64,000 nucleotides of DNA, taken from Oasisia sp. SBJ-2009 (Eukaryota > Annelida > Polychaeta > Sabellida > Siboglinidae). This document shows, one piece after another, positions 1 to 12,360 of this stretch (positions are counted from its first letter, which is position 1; each line of letters opens with the position of its first letter). The stretch is from assembly GCA_964017155.1 (NCBI GenBank), contig OZ024857.1, positions 36,841,141 through 36,905,140 on the forward strand, in the 5' to 3' direction. The notes beneath the pieces were generated by a model that was not told the origin of the DNA, ran no database searches, and worked only from the letters and a program-made list of their open reading frames with translations. Made by a program: the position numbers and the translations under genes.

Positions 1-1360
1 TCTTATGTTGTCGTGCTCTTATCACATATTCTTGGTCTTTAAACTATCCACTTATGACATGTTTATTACATTTAATTGACAAGCACTTTACGTGCAATAA
101 AATAACGAGGACAGCCGGCCGTGATTCTTCTTTGATGTATATATGTGATTTTTAAAAAAGCAAAGACAAATATACAGACGTTTACAAAGTTATCAATAAA
201 TATGTACAAAGCAAAAGTGCTATATATGTATGCAAGATTCATAACCAACAACCACATATTAACTTGATTTCAACCTTATACAACACATATATTGTATCAT
301 GAAAACAATTAATTGATTACGTAACCTACCCTACATACTTGTTAAGTTTTATTAATGAATTTTGTTAAAGAATTTCATTTAGGTGATGTGCTTGATATTG
401 TTACAGTTATTTGATAAGGATGGCTTCTTGATACTGACTATTACTGACTTAGTGAGTCTCCTGACCCTATGTTGTTATTTCAATGTCATGTATTATGCCA
501 TTTATACAATCAATTCATATATAGTTTGTATTATTGTAGTAATTTTTTAACGGGTATATTGCATTATGTATTGGTCAAATAAAAACAAATTCCTCTTGAA
601 TTATATGTGAATATTTGGTACTGAAATGAAATGATACACTGTTGTTTTGTTAAATAAATGAAAAGCATTATTGAAAGTGGTCGTAAATAAGTGAGAGGTT
701 GGCTGTGACACAGCACAGGTGAGAGATGACATGTTGAGACCCCTGCAACATTTCTTCATGACCACTTAGTGAAGACAAGTGATACCGAAATGTATACACA
801 TGTAATGCATTTCCTTCATGATTACATTTGTGAAATTTAAACAAACACCCACAACCTCATGGAAGAAACAAAGGTGATGTTCTATAAAGCCGTTTGTACT
901 ATCACTCTACAGGAGCGAGGGGTGGATTACATATCGATGTCATCTGTGAAGATCATAAAGACATTCAACCAAAGTTGTCTCAGAAAGATTCTTTGTATCC
1001 TATGGAAAGATCGCCGCCCCAACGCCAGTGTATTCTTGGAGGCCAAAATAACTATAGTATTGATGCAATGATAATGCAGAACCAACTGAGCTTGGGACTG
1101 GCCTCTGTGTTAGAATGTTGCGTACCAACCGATGGGGACAGCGACTTTTCGATGACGTAGACTGGGAGATATAACGAGAAATAACTAGAATAACGGCTTA
1201 GAATGCCATTATTATATTACAAATGAAGAACAATACTGTACAAAGGTTGTCTTACAAATTATTAACTAATTAACTGAATTAATTAGCATGAATAAAATAA
1301 TAATGCAAATGTATTACTCCATTTAATGCATTTCAAAACTCTGCAAACAGTATTTTAACG
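1..1360. other. Gene-free stretch, outer part of left arm
   Basis: No recognisable gene or element. The only ORFs are short and show no coding character, although the ORF pair near 859-1160 is conserved in the right arm, as expected for a recent duplicate. Mirror position is about 49034-50393. Confidence 0.6.
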
Positions 1361-1367
1361 TTTATAT

Positions 1368-2281
1368 AAATAACAACGTTATGCCATTTTAAATTCAATT
1401 TTATTCAAATATTTATCAAAAAGAAAACGCACAAATGAGCTCATTGCTAGTTTTTCTTTAGGTCCTCCACACTCCGCAACGTCGTCGATAGAGCGTTGAC
1501 CTCTGCCGTCATAGCATTCCATCCCCTTTTCTGTCCGTATTCGACAAGGTTGATTTGAATCGGCCTTGTGACAGTTTAAAAACAATTTAAACCTTTAATG
1601 TTTTTTTTATTAAATCATGATTACAAATAATAAAGTATGCCGTGTTAGGGCCGTGGACATGCCCGCAATCGAAAGAAATCACCTCCGCGATTCTGGTGCC
1701 AATGCGAGGTTAGAAATTAACATTTTAAAAACTTAAAAAAAAAAACTTTAAATCATGATTACAAATAATAAAGTATGCCGTGTTAGGGCCGTGGACATGT
1801 CCACAGTCGAAATAAATCGCCTCCGCTGTTCTGGTGCCAATGCGAGGTAAGAAATGAACTTTTTAAAACCTTTAAAAAAATAATAAAACTTAAAATAATG
1901 ATTACAAATAATAAAGTATGCCGTGTTAGGGCCGTGAACATGTCCACAGTCGAAATAAATCGCCTCCGCTGTTCTGGTGCCAATGCGAGGTTAGAAATGA
2001 ACATTTTAAAAACGTTAAAAAAATTAATAAAACTTAAAATCATCATTACAGCTAATAAAGCATGCCGTGTTAGGCCCGCGGACATGTCCGCAATCGAAAG
2101 AAATGACCTCCGTGGTTATGGTGCCTAGGCGAGGTTAGAAATGAACATTTTAAAAACTTAAAAAAAATACAAAAACTTAAAATTATGATTACAAATAATA
2201 AAGCATGTGGTCTTAGGCCCGTGAACATGTCCGCAATCGAAAGAAATCGCCTCCGCGGTTCGCGTGCCTCTGGGAGGCGCC
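1368..2281. repeat. Repeat family R139: 240-bp head plus five 139-145 bp tandem units (left arm)
   Basis: A single-copy head (about 1368-1610) is followed by tandem units whose shared core GATTACAAATAATAAAGTATG begins near 1618, 1757, 1899, 2042 and 2187. The right-arm copy has one unit fewer, and a third, interrupted copy lies at 52430-53300. The last unit is cut by the T2 transposon. Confidence 0.85.
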
Positions 2282-2835
2282 TGTTACGGCCATTCTCGGA
2301 ATAATTGTCAATCTCGAGATTGGACGTCCGCCATCTTTGCCCGTTTCGGAATCTTTCGGAATTCCGAGATGGGTCAATCTCGGAATACTGCGTAGCATGG
2401 TAGCTTTCATATCATATGATTGGCCGTAACTGACCAGTTGCCATGGCCGGGACAGACGGACCAGTGCCTGGCATGTCGGCCGACCTGTCAACTCGGTCCT
2501 GTTCGAGACATACATCGGGCCCGATTTTTAGACAACTCGGTCCCTGTTTGGGGGCAGTCATTTCAAAATCGATAGTTTCTCGTTCCGAGTAATCTACATA
2601 CAGGTTTTATATATTTTGTAATTTTTACTTTATAAGTGGCATAATATGAATGTAATGTAAGTCGGTTTTCAAATGTCTTAATCCAAGGACCACACTAGAC
2701 ACAAGTATATGTGCATGTTCTTGCCTCATCCTTGTATGTATGTGCAAGATGACATGTATATTGAATAGTGAATAGCAACAATATCCTACATACATTAATT
2801 TATCACAAAAATGTGTGACTGTAAAGGGCAGCGTT

Positions 2836-3180
2836 CAGGATTGGCGTTGATTTAATTAAATTGATTAAATCATCGATGAAATCATTGATTTAATCAACAT
2901 GAAAAAATCAAGAAATAGATTTTTTTCAGATTATCAAAAATTTATGCTTATGTTGCGTATTACTACCAGTTGATTTAACTGTATTCTTTAGAAATGCTAA
3001 GAATGAAATGTTCAGTCTATTAGGTATATTATTATGATATGCCATACTTTTATTTATTTTCCGAATTACAAATTATTTCCTATGATTGTGAGACTGTTGA
3101 AAAAATCGAATAAATCGAATCCGATTTAATCGAAAAAAATCCGATTTATTCGAAATAATCTAGATTTTTTTCCAACCCTG
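2836..3180. mobile_element. hAT-type MITE (left arm)
   Basis: A 345-bp element starting CAGGATTGG and ending CCAACCCTG. It is flanked on both sides by the 8-bp direct repeat GCAGCGTT (2828-2835 and 3181-3188). CAGGG-type termini with 8-bp target duplications are the hallmark of hAT transposons. The interior is rich in GATTTAATC and ATCGAATAAATC motifs and has no coding capacity. Confidence 0.88.
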
Positions 3181-3269
3181 GCAGCGTTATACGACACATT
3201 TGACGTGAATGATTTTAGTTCTACGTACGTACCCTTTTTAGTATTGATCGTACATCAAAATATTATTAA

Positions 3270-4297
3270 CCTCTTGGATCCTGAACACCGAAATTTCGGG
3301 TTTTGGTTTTGTACTATAATCGCTAGATGTCACTCGTTTTTCGCAGAAACATCGTCAAATTATACCCGGATGTAGATAGAAGATTTTCCTGAAAGTTTGA
3401 CACCAAGTTTTTCTATATATATATATCAAGAAAAACGGTATTTTCTAGCAAAATCAAATCAGCAGTCGATCGTAGATGTTTCACTATTTATGTTAGCGAT
3501 GTTCATGAGCAAGAATTGCAATTGTTTAGTTAGCATGTCCGATTATTTGGATGAAAATGTGAAAAGCAGCAGCTATGTTGACAGCCGTGTTTGACATCGG
3601 CGATATTTCTCTCGATTCTGAGCTGTCAAATAATTGCGCATTAGCCACAAAATAAAACTGATTGTGATGTATCTTATCGTCCATCTTGTTTCTTGTCTGG
3701 TGTGTTGACATAAATAATAGTCTGATTATTTTCAATATCTTTTGTAGTCATGCCACAATCATTTTGATGACCATGTGTTGGCAAATATATTCTGATTTAC
3801 ACAATATAATTTTGCTATGTACTTGCATGTGCTATATTCCACATAGCACTTGTGATGGCAGTGTCATTTGCAGTATGTAATATTTCAATCCTGATTTGAG
3901 AAAAACAGAACCAACTTCCCGAGTGACATAAAACAGAACCCAGTTGATGTATGAATGTTGGATTTTGTGGTTCTCATTGACGACATATTATATATTGCAA
4001 TGATATAATAAGTGAGAAAATAATTGCTTATAATTATGGAGGAATCAACAAAACAAAACTGATTTTCATGTATATTGTCGGCCATTTTGGATTTATATAT
4101 ATGTAAATTATGTATTAATTAGTTTCAGTTAGTCATACAACAATGATGTGTATATCGGTGTATAGATAATTCCTTTCTGGTTCAGATTATATATACTTTT
4201 ATGTAATTGTGATGAATAGTTTTTACGATATGGTTCATTATGTGAAGCCATGTCTGGTCATAGTGTTGAGGCCCTCAGAAACTCAGAGCTTAAGAGG
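3270..4297. mobile_element. TTAA-flanked element, piggyBac-like (left arm)
   Basis: Both sides are flanked by TTAA (3266-3269, 4298-4301). The left end reads CCTCTTGGATCCTGA. The right end, reverse complemented, reads CCTCTTAAGCTCTGA, giving a short imperfect inverted repeat. TTAA duplication with CC(C/T)-type ends fits piggyBac; Kolobok also uses TTAA and cannot be excluded. No transposase is visible in the 1,028 bp, so it would be non-autonomous. Confidence 0.72.
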
Positions 4298-4314
4298 TTA
4301 ATCTATGTAATTTA

Positions 4315-4444
4315 CACGTGGACACGTGGTTATGATACATTAAATGGTATCATAACGCTTATAGTTCGACACGTGGAGTTGGAGAGACTTGGATTGTGAG
4401 AGTTGGTTCAGGGAAACAATTTGTACGTAGCCACGTGGCACGTG
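4315..4444. promoter_or_regulatory. Cluster of five CACGTG motifs (left arm)
   Basis: CACGTG occurs at 4315, 4323, 4370, 4432 and 4439, with an inverted repeat around TATGATAC/GTATCATA between the second and third. All five are kept in the right arm at 46073-46202. CACGTG is the canonical E-box bound by bHLH-leucine zipper factors. Whether this cluster is regulatory or just part of an old repeat is unknown. Confidence 0.35.
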
Positions 4445-5504
4445 ATTTGTACCTTTATTTGAAGTATACTTTATTGTTGTTTTATTACATTTATTATTTC
4501 GATTATATAATAAAGATTGCGCCTGACGAGTTTGATATAATGTGTTGGTTTATAATTATATTACGCCGTACTACGTAAGTTATCCTCTTAGTTGATCCAC
4601 TATATTTACTCTGCCGTTGCCTAATTATAATTCATCTAGGCAGCGGTACTACATGTGCATTAAATAAAATTAAAAAGAATTATGTATTTTGTTCAAATAC
4701 ATGATATTTACATGTTATTACCAAGGATTTCAACTGTCTTGCATGCAACACAACCCTTCGTGTATTTATCAAAGGTGACACCACTTACTACTTATTCAAA
4801 AATGACTCGGTACTTTAAATGTGTACTGGGAGACGATGTACACCACTACATGTGGCATTTTCATAGCAACTAAACACAAATAAGTTGGTATAACTTCTTT
4901 ATTTCATTAAATGGGCTATGTTAAGTCTGCATATTCTTACAAAATGCAATATTTAGGAGTTTAACTTTGGATAGCAATTTAGGCGAATGATTGATCAGTT
5001 TTAAAAACAATCGGCTGTGTGAGATTTTGTTTTCCTTTCTATTCATAATGATATCAGACAATTAATGATGCCTCCACCATTAATATTGCACGTCTAGAAA
5101 ATTAGAATAGGATAAAATATGTCAAAATAGCCAAATATGGTAACTACTTGTACATTTTAATAGACTTACACATGGAATGACTCGAGATTTGTTGACATGA
5201 CCAAATGAGGATTTAAAGGATTTAAAGGAATTATAAAGAGTTTACATCTATTACATAACAAATTACACGTACACATAATTTCTGTATACATCAGGCATTT
5301 AGAAGAACTTACAACAACAACCTTGAATAGTAAGTATGCAGTGCTGCTGATTATATTCATACAAATATTTAATAATGAAAAACAAAAGTAATTATTCTGC
5401 ATCAACATAGCTTGAAATAATTAATTTATCCACGTATGTCATAAAATAAATCCACATTTAACATGCGCATGCATGCTCACAGGTATGCTCAATAAACGAT
5501 ACAG

Positions 5505-5505
<1 letters not shown>

Positions 5506-5593
<88 letters not shown>
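5506..5593. repeat. (CA)n microsatellite (left arm)
   Basis: Near-perfect (CA)n of about 87 bp; the mirrored (GT)n in the right arm is about 72 bp, so the arms differ in length here. Confidence 0.97.
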
Positions 5594-5596
<3 letters not shown>

Positions 5597-6420
5597 TTAT
5601 ATACACATATATATATATACACAAAGAATACTACGTTATTGTAATATAATACGGGGATATATACAACACCCATTTGACTTTTATTAAATTTGTCCAACAA
5701 AAATGGGGACTAGTAATGTTTCAGGGGATGACTAACATTTCAAGATTGTCAGTGGATACAGATTTTACGTTCGGCCCCTGTTTATGCATATTGCTAGGCT
5801 AATTTAACGAGGCTAAAATTATAAGTTCTATTCGAACTCGTACATTCATGGGTATATAATAATTTATGGTCTTACCACAAATCTACATGCCATTCTAATA
5901 AACTGGCATCGTGTTTTCGAGAAATTACAGATAATTACACATACATACACTCATTGTTTGGGCTGCGGTATATTATAATTAGGAAGATATTAGTTAGGAG
6001 CTAACATACATATGTAAGGCCATCTACCGTATGCCGTGCTAAATATAGTGAATATTTTTATGTCGTAATTCAATTGCTTTACCAAATGTGGTATTACCCC
6101 AGATTTACATTTCTTTCGAATAAAGTGGCGCCAACGAACGGGCTCTTTGTTACATCCTACATATAGCAAAACGCATTATTTATATGTAAGAAGTTTTCGA
6201 TATACAGTAGTATTTACACTTTCTTGATCACGTGATAAGTATCTAATTGCATATTCCGAGATTGACCGTCCTATCTCGGAACACAATTTTTTTTTTAATC
6301 TGACTTCTTTGTTGCGGAAGTGATGCAGAATCACATGAGAATACATACACATGGATATAAGATGAAAAAAACGGTTTTAAAAGGCCGTAATAATTTAGGC
6401 CAGTCAAGTATAAGATTACC

Positions 6421-6423
6421 AAT

Positions 6424-6467
<44 letters not shown>

Positions 6468-6475
6468 TATATATA

Positions 6476-6521
<46 letters not shown>

Positions 6522-6545
6522 TATATATATATAATTATATATATA

Positions 6546-6607
<62 letters not shown>
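6421..6607. repeat. (TA)n array with ATAATTATAT interruptions (left arm)
   Basis: About 187 bp of TA repeats broken by ATAATTATAT motifs. It is preceded by a conserved 120-bp block (about 6298-6420) that also flanks the (TA)n arrays at 43727-43984 and 53514-53580, so block plus array behave as one dispersed repeat. Confidence 0.9.
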
Positions 6608-6611
<4 letters not shown>

Positions 6612-7010
6612 ATATTTATACTTACACGCTTAAAACTCCATTATCAGTTCGATTGTTTTTGCTCCTCGCGTTTCAGACTAATTTCACGAAAAAGCAAACC
6701 TACCAAGTATCCCTTGTGACATACTGGTTCGGTTTTCCACATGTTTTAATTCGTTTTTTGTTAAAACGTAAATATTATTTTAGAGGCGCCTCCTAATATA
6801 TAGTCTTTTTCATATTGAAGATTTCTACCGTACTGGTTTTATGTGGTAGACTATCTTCGCCTTATTCACGTGATAGCGCGTGATTACATGATGTCGCGAG
6901 ATCGGCCTTGACCCCCATCCAGGCAGTATAGCATCCCTCTATTTACGTTCGGTGTACACGCGTGTTTCGTATCCGACTTGCTTTTGCATTTTAACTCGTT
7001 TTTATATCAA

Positions 7011-7130
7011 ATGTCAATGCGTGGTCGCCCACGGAAATATGCCACCGACTCGGCAAAGAAAAGGGCACAAGCAGAACAGAAACGAAATCGTCCGCCCGCA
7101 AAAGTGTACATAGGCGAAGAGTTGGCCTAA
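7011..7130 (+). pseudogene. AT-hook N-terminal fragment (39 codons)
   Basis: An ATG-initiated frame of 39 codons ends at TAA. It begins with an AT-hook-like core (RGRPRKY), followed by a Lys/Arg/Gln-rich stretch and ends KVYIGEELA. This kind of basic head is common at the start of transposon-associated and uncharacterised DNA-binding proteins of animals; that family link is from memory and not proved here. A block at 13162-13211, on the other side of transposon T1, reads like a continuation (KTDAAFAKCLID). I infer one gene split by T1 and then decayed, probably the same locus as the exon blocks at 15140-17250. It could also be a chance short ORF. Confidence 0.4.
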
Positions 7131-7448
7131 GACCACATTTGCATTTTCCATAGGCGACCATTATAACGTTTCCTTCATTTCCTATTAATCTTGATCAGCT
7201 CTCTTATTTACAATTTCACAGCATGTTTACCCTCCACAGACAGAGGTTCAGTGGAAAATTCGTGAACTTTTAATACCTCGGGCTCCCACAAAGTTCATTC
7301 AAACCTTACACCCCTCCATTTCTGCTTGAGCCACCCTCGGATTGCCCCTGGTTACATCACCAAGTAAAATGACAAATGTATTAATACGCAGAAATGCACC
7401 GAATGACAGCTGTCGTAATTTGACAGCTCTGATGTCACGCTGCACAAA
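7131..7448. other. Gap between AT-hook fragment and T1
   Basis: No gene or repeat recognised. The final bases AACGT (7449-7453) are the left target duplication of T1. Confidence 0.5.
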
Positions 7449-7453
7449 AACGT

Positions 7454-8086
7454 TGTTACAACCGATAATGTAATAATCGCCCGTTAATGTAATAACTACC
7501 CGATAATGTAATAAAATCAACCGATAATGTAATAACCGCCCGTTAATGTAATAAAATCAACTGATAATGTAATAAACTTGCTACCCGATAATGTAATAAT
7601 TTTCGCCCGTTAATGTAATAAACTCCTCTTGCCTGATAATGTAATAACTTTCGCCCGTTAATGTAATAACGTACATATTTCACGTAGGACTTAGTCGTTT
7701 TCGTGGATTTCATGTTGATTTCTTGCACTTAGTCCATTTTTTTTGTCGCCTATTTCGCAATTTGTTTACTAACGGGTAGTAGTAATCTTTTTAGATTAAA
7801 TCCAATATGTTGATTCCAAACCTGAAGTTAGATTTGTCAGGTCAGGATTTTGAGTTATACATTTTCGCACCACGTTATACATTCTCGCACCATTTACGAA
7901 TGACGGTTTGCTGTAATGTTAGGGTATCTAATGCCGCAGGCTTGGTGTTCGCCGGTTCGATGCTAGTTTGAAAGCCAGGTTAAGAAATGGTTGATTAAAG
8001 AATGTTTTATTAAGGTTTTATTACGTAGTTTGTTGACACTTTCATGTCCACATATTCTCGTAAGATGTATTCTCGATCAATTTGGC
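7454..8086 (+). repeat. T1 left terminal inverted repeat
   Basis: Pairs with 12361-13021. The first about 220 bp hold ten sub-repeats in the order A B A A B A A B A B, where A is CCGATAATGTAATAA and B is CCCGTTAATGTAATAA. The same order is kept at the other end, as expected for arrayed transposase-binding sites. Confidence 0.88.
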
Positions 8087-8110
8087 CTATTTCGTCTATT
8101 TTTCATCTAT

Positions 8111-8640
<530 letters not shown>

Positions 8641-8933
8641 TTATGTCTTGGTATATGAAAAGAGAAACTAGCAGTGAGGAGAAGAATTCCCATTTTGCGA
8701 TGAGTAGCCTACTATGGCGTCCGAGTAATACCCTTGTACCCACAAGTTCGCGCTTTATGGTAGTCTACCCCAACGTCCGATCTATCTTAACAATGCCGAA
8801 TATGAGTAGTCTACAAAAAAGAGTGGACGTAGAGTACGCAGAAAAATGTGGGAACGCTTTCGGCACGTAGACGTGATAATGGAAAGACACCAAAAAAGAC
8901 CGCGGGAACGGGAACACGTGGTCGTGGTCTTGG

Positions 8934-8959
8934 GAGGCGGGAAAACATGAGTATATAAA
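8934..8959 (+). promoter_or_regulatory. Core promoter with E2F-like site and TATA box, inside T1
   Basis: GGCGGGAAAA (from about 8937), the reverse complement of the E2F consensus TTTTCCCGCC, is followed by GAGTATATAAAG near 8949. An ATG with a short open exon and a consensus donor follows 40 bp downstream. The spacing of TATA box, leader and ATG is that of a compact RNA polymerase II promoter. This is inferred from motifs only. Confidence 0.45.
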
Positions 8960-8997
8960 GATGTTGGCGGGCAATACCAGTGTTGGCGAGCTACTCC

Positions 8998-9084
8998 ATG
9001 CCTAAGGTATCTTCACGTCAGCGATGTAGGAAAGAGACCAAGTTACACGAAATAAACAAAGAGAAGAACAATTTCCATTCGAAG
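8998..9084 (+). CDS. Putative first coding exon of a T1-encoded gene
   Basis: ATG at 8998 opens 29 codons ending at a strong donor, AAG|gtgagt. The peptide starts MPKVSSRQRCRKETK and stays strongly basic, resembling a nuclear or DNA-binding N-terminus. A TATA box about 45 bp upstream supports this start. It lies wholly between the T1 inverted repeats, so it is probably transposon cargo, perhaps the start of its transposase. No domain is recognisable, and the downstream exons are uncertain because a decayed RT and microsatellites occupy the rest of the interior. It could be a captured host exon. Confidence 0.42.
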
Positions 9085-9657
9085 GTGAGTAAAATGGCGC
9101 AACGCGTCTTGCACATTTGTCGTTCATATTGAATGTTGATGTAAATCTTCTATGGAGTAGGCAGTTTCTATGTGATTGTCTATGTAGGACTTATCGCCTG
9201 TCTGTGAAAAGACCCGTGCTATCGGACAGAATCATTCCGGAGCTTCGCAAGGAAGAGTTATTTCTCTAATTTTGTTCTCGATTTATACGAACGAAATATC
9301 ACTTTCTTAGTATTGCTAGCAAACTGATTTCTAACTTGTCAGATAAGTCGGAATACTCGTTAGCTTCAAGTACCTGGATAAGTGAAACCGGGGTTGGTTA
9401 TCACACGGATTGGTTGTCATAAAGCAAGTAGTGCATCTCCTAGAAAGCGAGAACACTGCAATGATCGTTTAGTAAATATGAATCCCCATTTGTAATTTTT
9501 GTTTCCGCAACTGAATATTGAAGCGCTTGCGACATCTTTCGTTTTGTGTATGTAAAGTAAAGTATATATACGTTATTATGATTTTAGTTGTGCTTGACTA
9601 AATTGTAATATAGAATACTTACGTTATGATCAGTATTTTATAAACCGTTTTGGTTAG

Positions 9658-9748
9658 ATTCATACAATGGGTACCTATCCTATTCATGTCCAAATATGTC
9701 TTCCTGAAATGGTCTACGATTCCAACAAACATTTTATTGACGTAGCGT
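9658..9748 (+). CDS. Candidate second exon of the T1 gene
   Basis: The acceptor TTTTGGTTAG precedes an open 91-bp block that ends in a consensus donor (GCGT|gtgagt). It joins in phase to the exon ending at 9084 and reads through MGTYPIHVQICLPEMVYD without a stop. No family is recognised. Splice signals and phase are the only support. Confidence 0.28.
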
Positions 9749-9759
9749 GTGAGTAAAAT

Positions 9760-10950
9760 TGATTAATTACGCTTAACGTGACACTTTTTTATATAGCATT
9801 TAGCTACTTAATACAAATTTAGCTTAGCTTATAACATTTTGTGACAAACACACCCACATTGTGTGAGACAACCAAACAGGGTGTCGGGTAGACTCACAAA
9901 AGAGAACCTTTTTGAACAAACAAAAATACTATTTTTAATAAGGGTACATCGATATTAATATTCGTACATGAATTATAGATTGCAACTAATCTTAATAACA
10001 ATAATGCTCAAGGTAACATTTATTATAAAGAATAAAATAGGGAAAACTCGAAAAAGTATGACAACTATCCGCTGTCTGCCCTGCTTTATTAGATCAAAGC
10101 TTTGACATACGTCAGTCAGCAATTTCATTTATCTTATCTACTGAAATTTGATAGAAAACATTTCGATATTTAAATACTTATTTACATGGCACGGCAATAT
10201 GACCAATACAAATAAAGTTCGCACGCATTGTGAACATAGCAAGCAAATTGATTGGCCGTAGGACAGTTGTCTAATTTGAATAATATGACGCTAAAAGGAA
10301 ACCCTCTCAAATATTACGTGATGTATATCCCCTGAACGATGCAACATGAACTCAAAAATTATGTCTATCAAATCTTTCACCGTTCTATACTATCGCTTGC
10401 TTCGACACAAAAATATCAAACGAACTGATTCGGAAATAAACAACCAGGTTAAAGGCAATATGTTACTGAAACGCACACGTCCCGTTGGACACAACGAATA
10501 TATATATATATATATATTGGTGAATTTATAAATACCATATCAAAATATGTGTGCACAGTATCTAGATGCTGTGCATACACAAACTCTATATAATTAGTAA
10601 CACTATTTAGAGATGGGTTATTCCCAAATAAATTTATAATCTAAATATGATGCGGTACATAAACACAATATTGGCTAGAATTGCATATACGTTACTATGC
10701 ATTTTTGGATACATATTATACATCACTTAAAAAAGTGGTAACTAGACCATAATAAACGCTATTATGTCTACGTTTCCATGCGTCTAGGATATAAAATCTA
10801 GCATCCCAAATTGAACTGAATTCGCTGGCCTTCAATTCATTAATGTGATAGTAATAACACACGGATAGACATGGAATTCCCACAAATATTAGCTGGACTT
10901 TTCAAAAGCCTTTGCTACTTTGGGTTATAGGATATTACTAGACAACATAG
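9760..10950. other. T1 interior without recognisable gene
   Basis: AT-rich sequence with no convincing ORF. One short ORF (10346-10531) ends in a TA array and looks fortuitous. Confidence 0.5.
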
Positions 10951-10960
10951 TATGGCGTTA

Positions 10961-11330
10961 GTGGAGTAGTATTAAGTTTAATTAGAAATTATTTAACTAA
11001 CAAAAAGAGGTATGTTGAAGTAGAGAACGAAAAATCTGAAATACATGATAGTTCAATCGGCGTATCTCAAGGCTCGATGTTAGGCCCACTGTTATTTATT
11101 ATATACATTATTGACTTTGCCAAGGCCAGTGAACAAATTATTTTCTGTACGGTTAGGTACTCTTGATTCATTTGCAACGTAATGAACAATATCGAAACGT
11201 AGACGATGCGGTAAATACAGAACTAGGAATAGGTAATGAATGACTAAAACTTAACACTGTGTCTGATAACTTAGACAAAACTAAATACTTGGTTTCTAAA
11301 ACAGCCAGTAACATTTACTCCTCCAGTAAT
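10961..11330 (+). pseudogene. Decayed non-LTR reverse transcriptase fragment inside T1
   Basis: Broken frames still read LTNKKRYVEVENEKSEI, then GVSQGSMLGPLLFIIYI, then an LKLN...DKTKYLVS block. These match in order the fingers/palm region of non-LTR reverse transcriptases (GVPQGSxLGPLLFxIYIND; LKLNxxKTK). The catalytic Y-A-D-D region is lost and there are stops and frameshifts, so it is a fossil. Confidence 0.72.
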
Positions 11331-11435
11331 ATCGTAGGTAACGGTATTATTGATAGTGCCAATAATATATCAAATACATAGTACTTCATAATATAAAGAT
11401 TATGACATACTATATGTGTTATTTACATATATAAA

Positions 11436-11550
<115 letters not shown>

Positions 11551-12192
11551 CGTACAATAGCCGAATTACCCAGCCGTGTTTGGGGACAAAAAGCAGTCTT
11601 CCGCAATAACACCGTTTGAAAATTACAATCCCATTAATCTGTTCGGGATGGGTTCATTTATGCTATGCACAAAGTATCCTAGATAGATATCCCCTCATTC
11701 ACATAGCGCGAAACCTAATTTAACCAAACTGTGCCAAGAACAACTGTGACGAAATCAAAGTGAGTGATATGGCACAGGCAGACAGAATTACATTAAATAA
11801 CTCGGCAGTCCATCCACAATGCAAACAAGTATATTTTGCAATACTCGGTTACATTTTACATTTGTTTGCGCAATCCTTTGCCGACTAGTTCGGTATTCCG
11901 TGGTTTCGCCGGTTTACCTCTCAATTGTTCCTCAGGTTACTATTACTAATTGAGACTGACCAGAGGTGTGTTACCAATATGTTTCCTTTCTATCCCGGTA
12001 TGCTATGTTTGACATACTGCTTTCCATCGTTATTTGTGGGGCTGTTAGCTTGTTCATTGTAGTCTTATATAAAACGTATAACTCTACGAACCATCCACAT
12101 GGACCCTTTATATCACATGCACAATATCAGGCGATACATGCAAATTTAGTATAGATGTGGGTCCACAGGCAGAGAGGCGGTGTCTTTTGGTA

Positions 12193-12356
<164 letters not shown>

Positions 12357-12360
12357 TATA

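Larger units (their letters stand above)
2282..6290. mobile_element. T2 DNA transposon, left-arm copy, one end deleted
   Basis: This is the mirror of the intact copy at 44193-48250. Its outer end at 2282 begins TGTTACG and is followed by the inverted-repeat sequence with CTCGGAAT/ATTCCGAG palindromes to about 2392. The inner end stops at ATCTCGGA near 6290: about 135 bp containing the terminus, the target duplication and some flank, present at about 44130-44265 of the right arm, are missing. The copy should therefore be immobile. It contains a hAT MITE, a TTAA-flanked element and a (CA)n array. No transposase was recognised. Confidence 0.8.

Noticed and set aside
61..120. CRISPR-like or telomeric repeats anywhere in the window
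   Set aside because: No regularly spaced direct repeats with unique spacers and no TTAGGG-type runs were found; regular arrays are ordinary tandem repeats.
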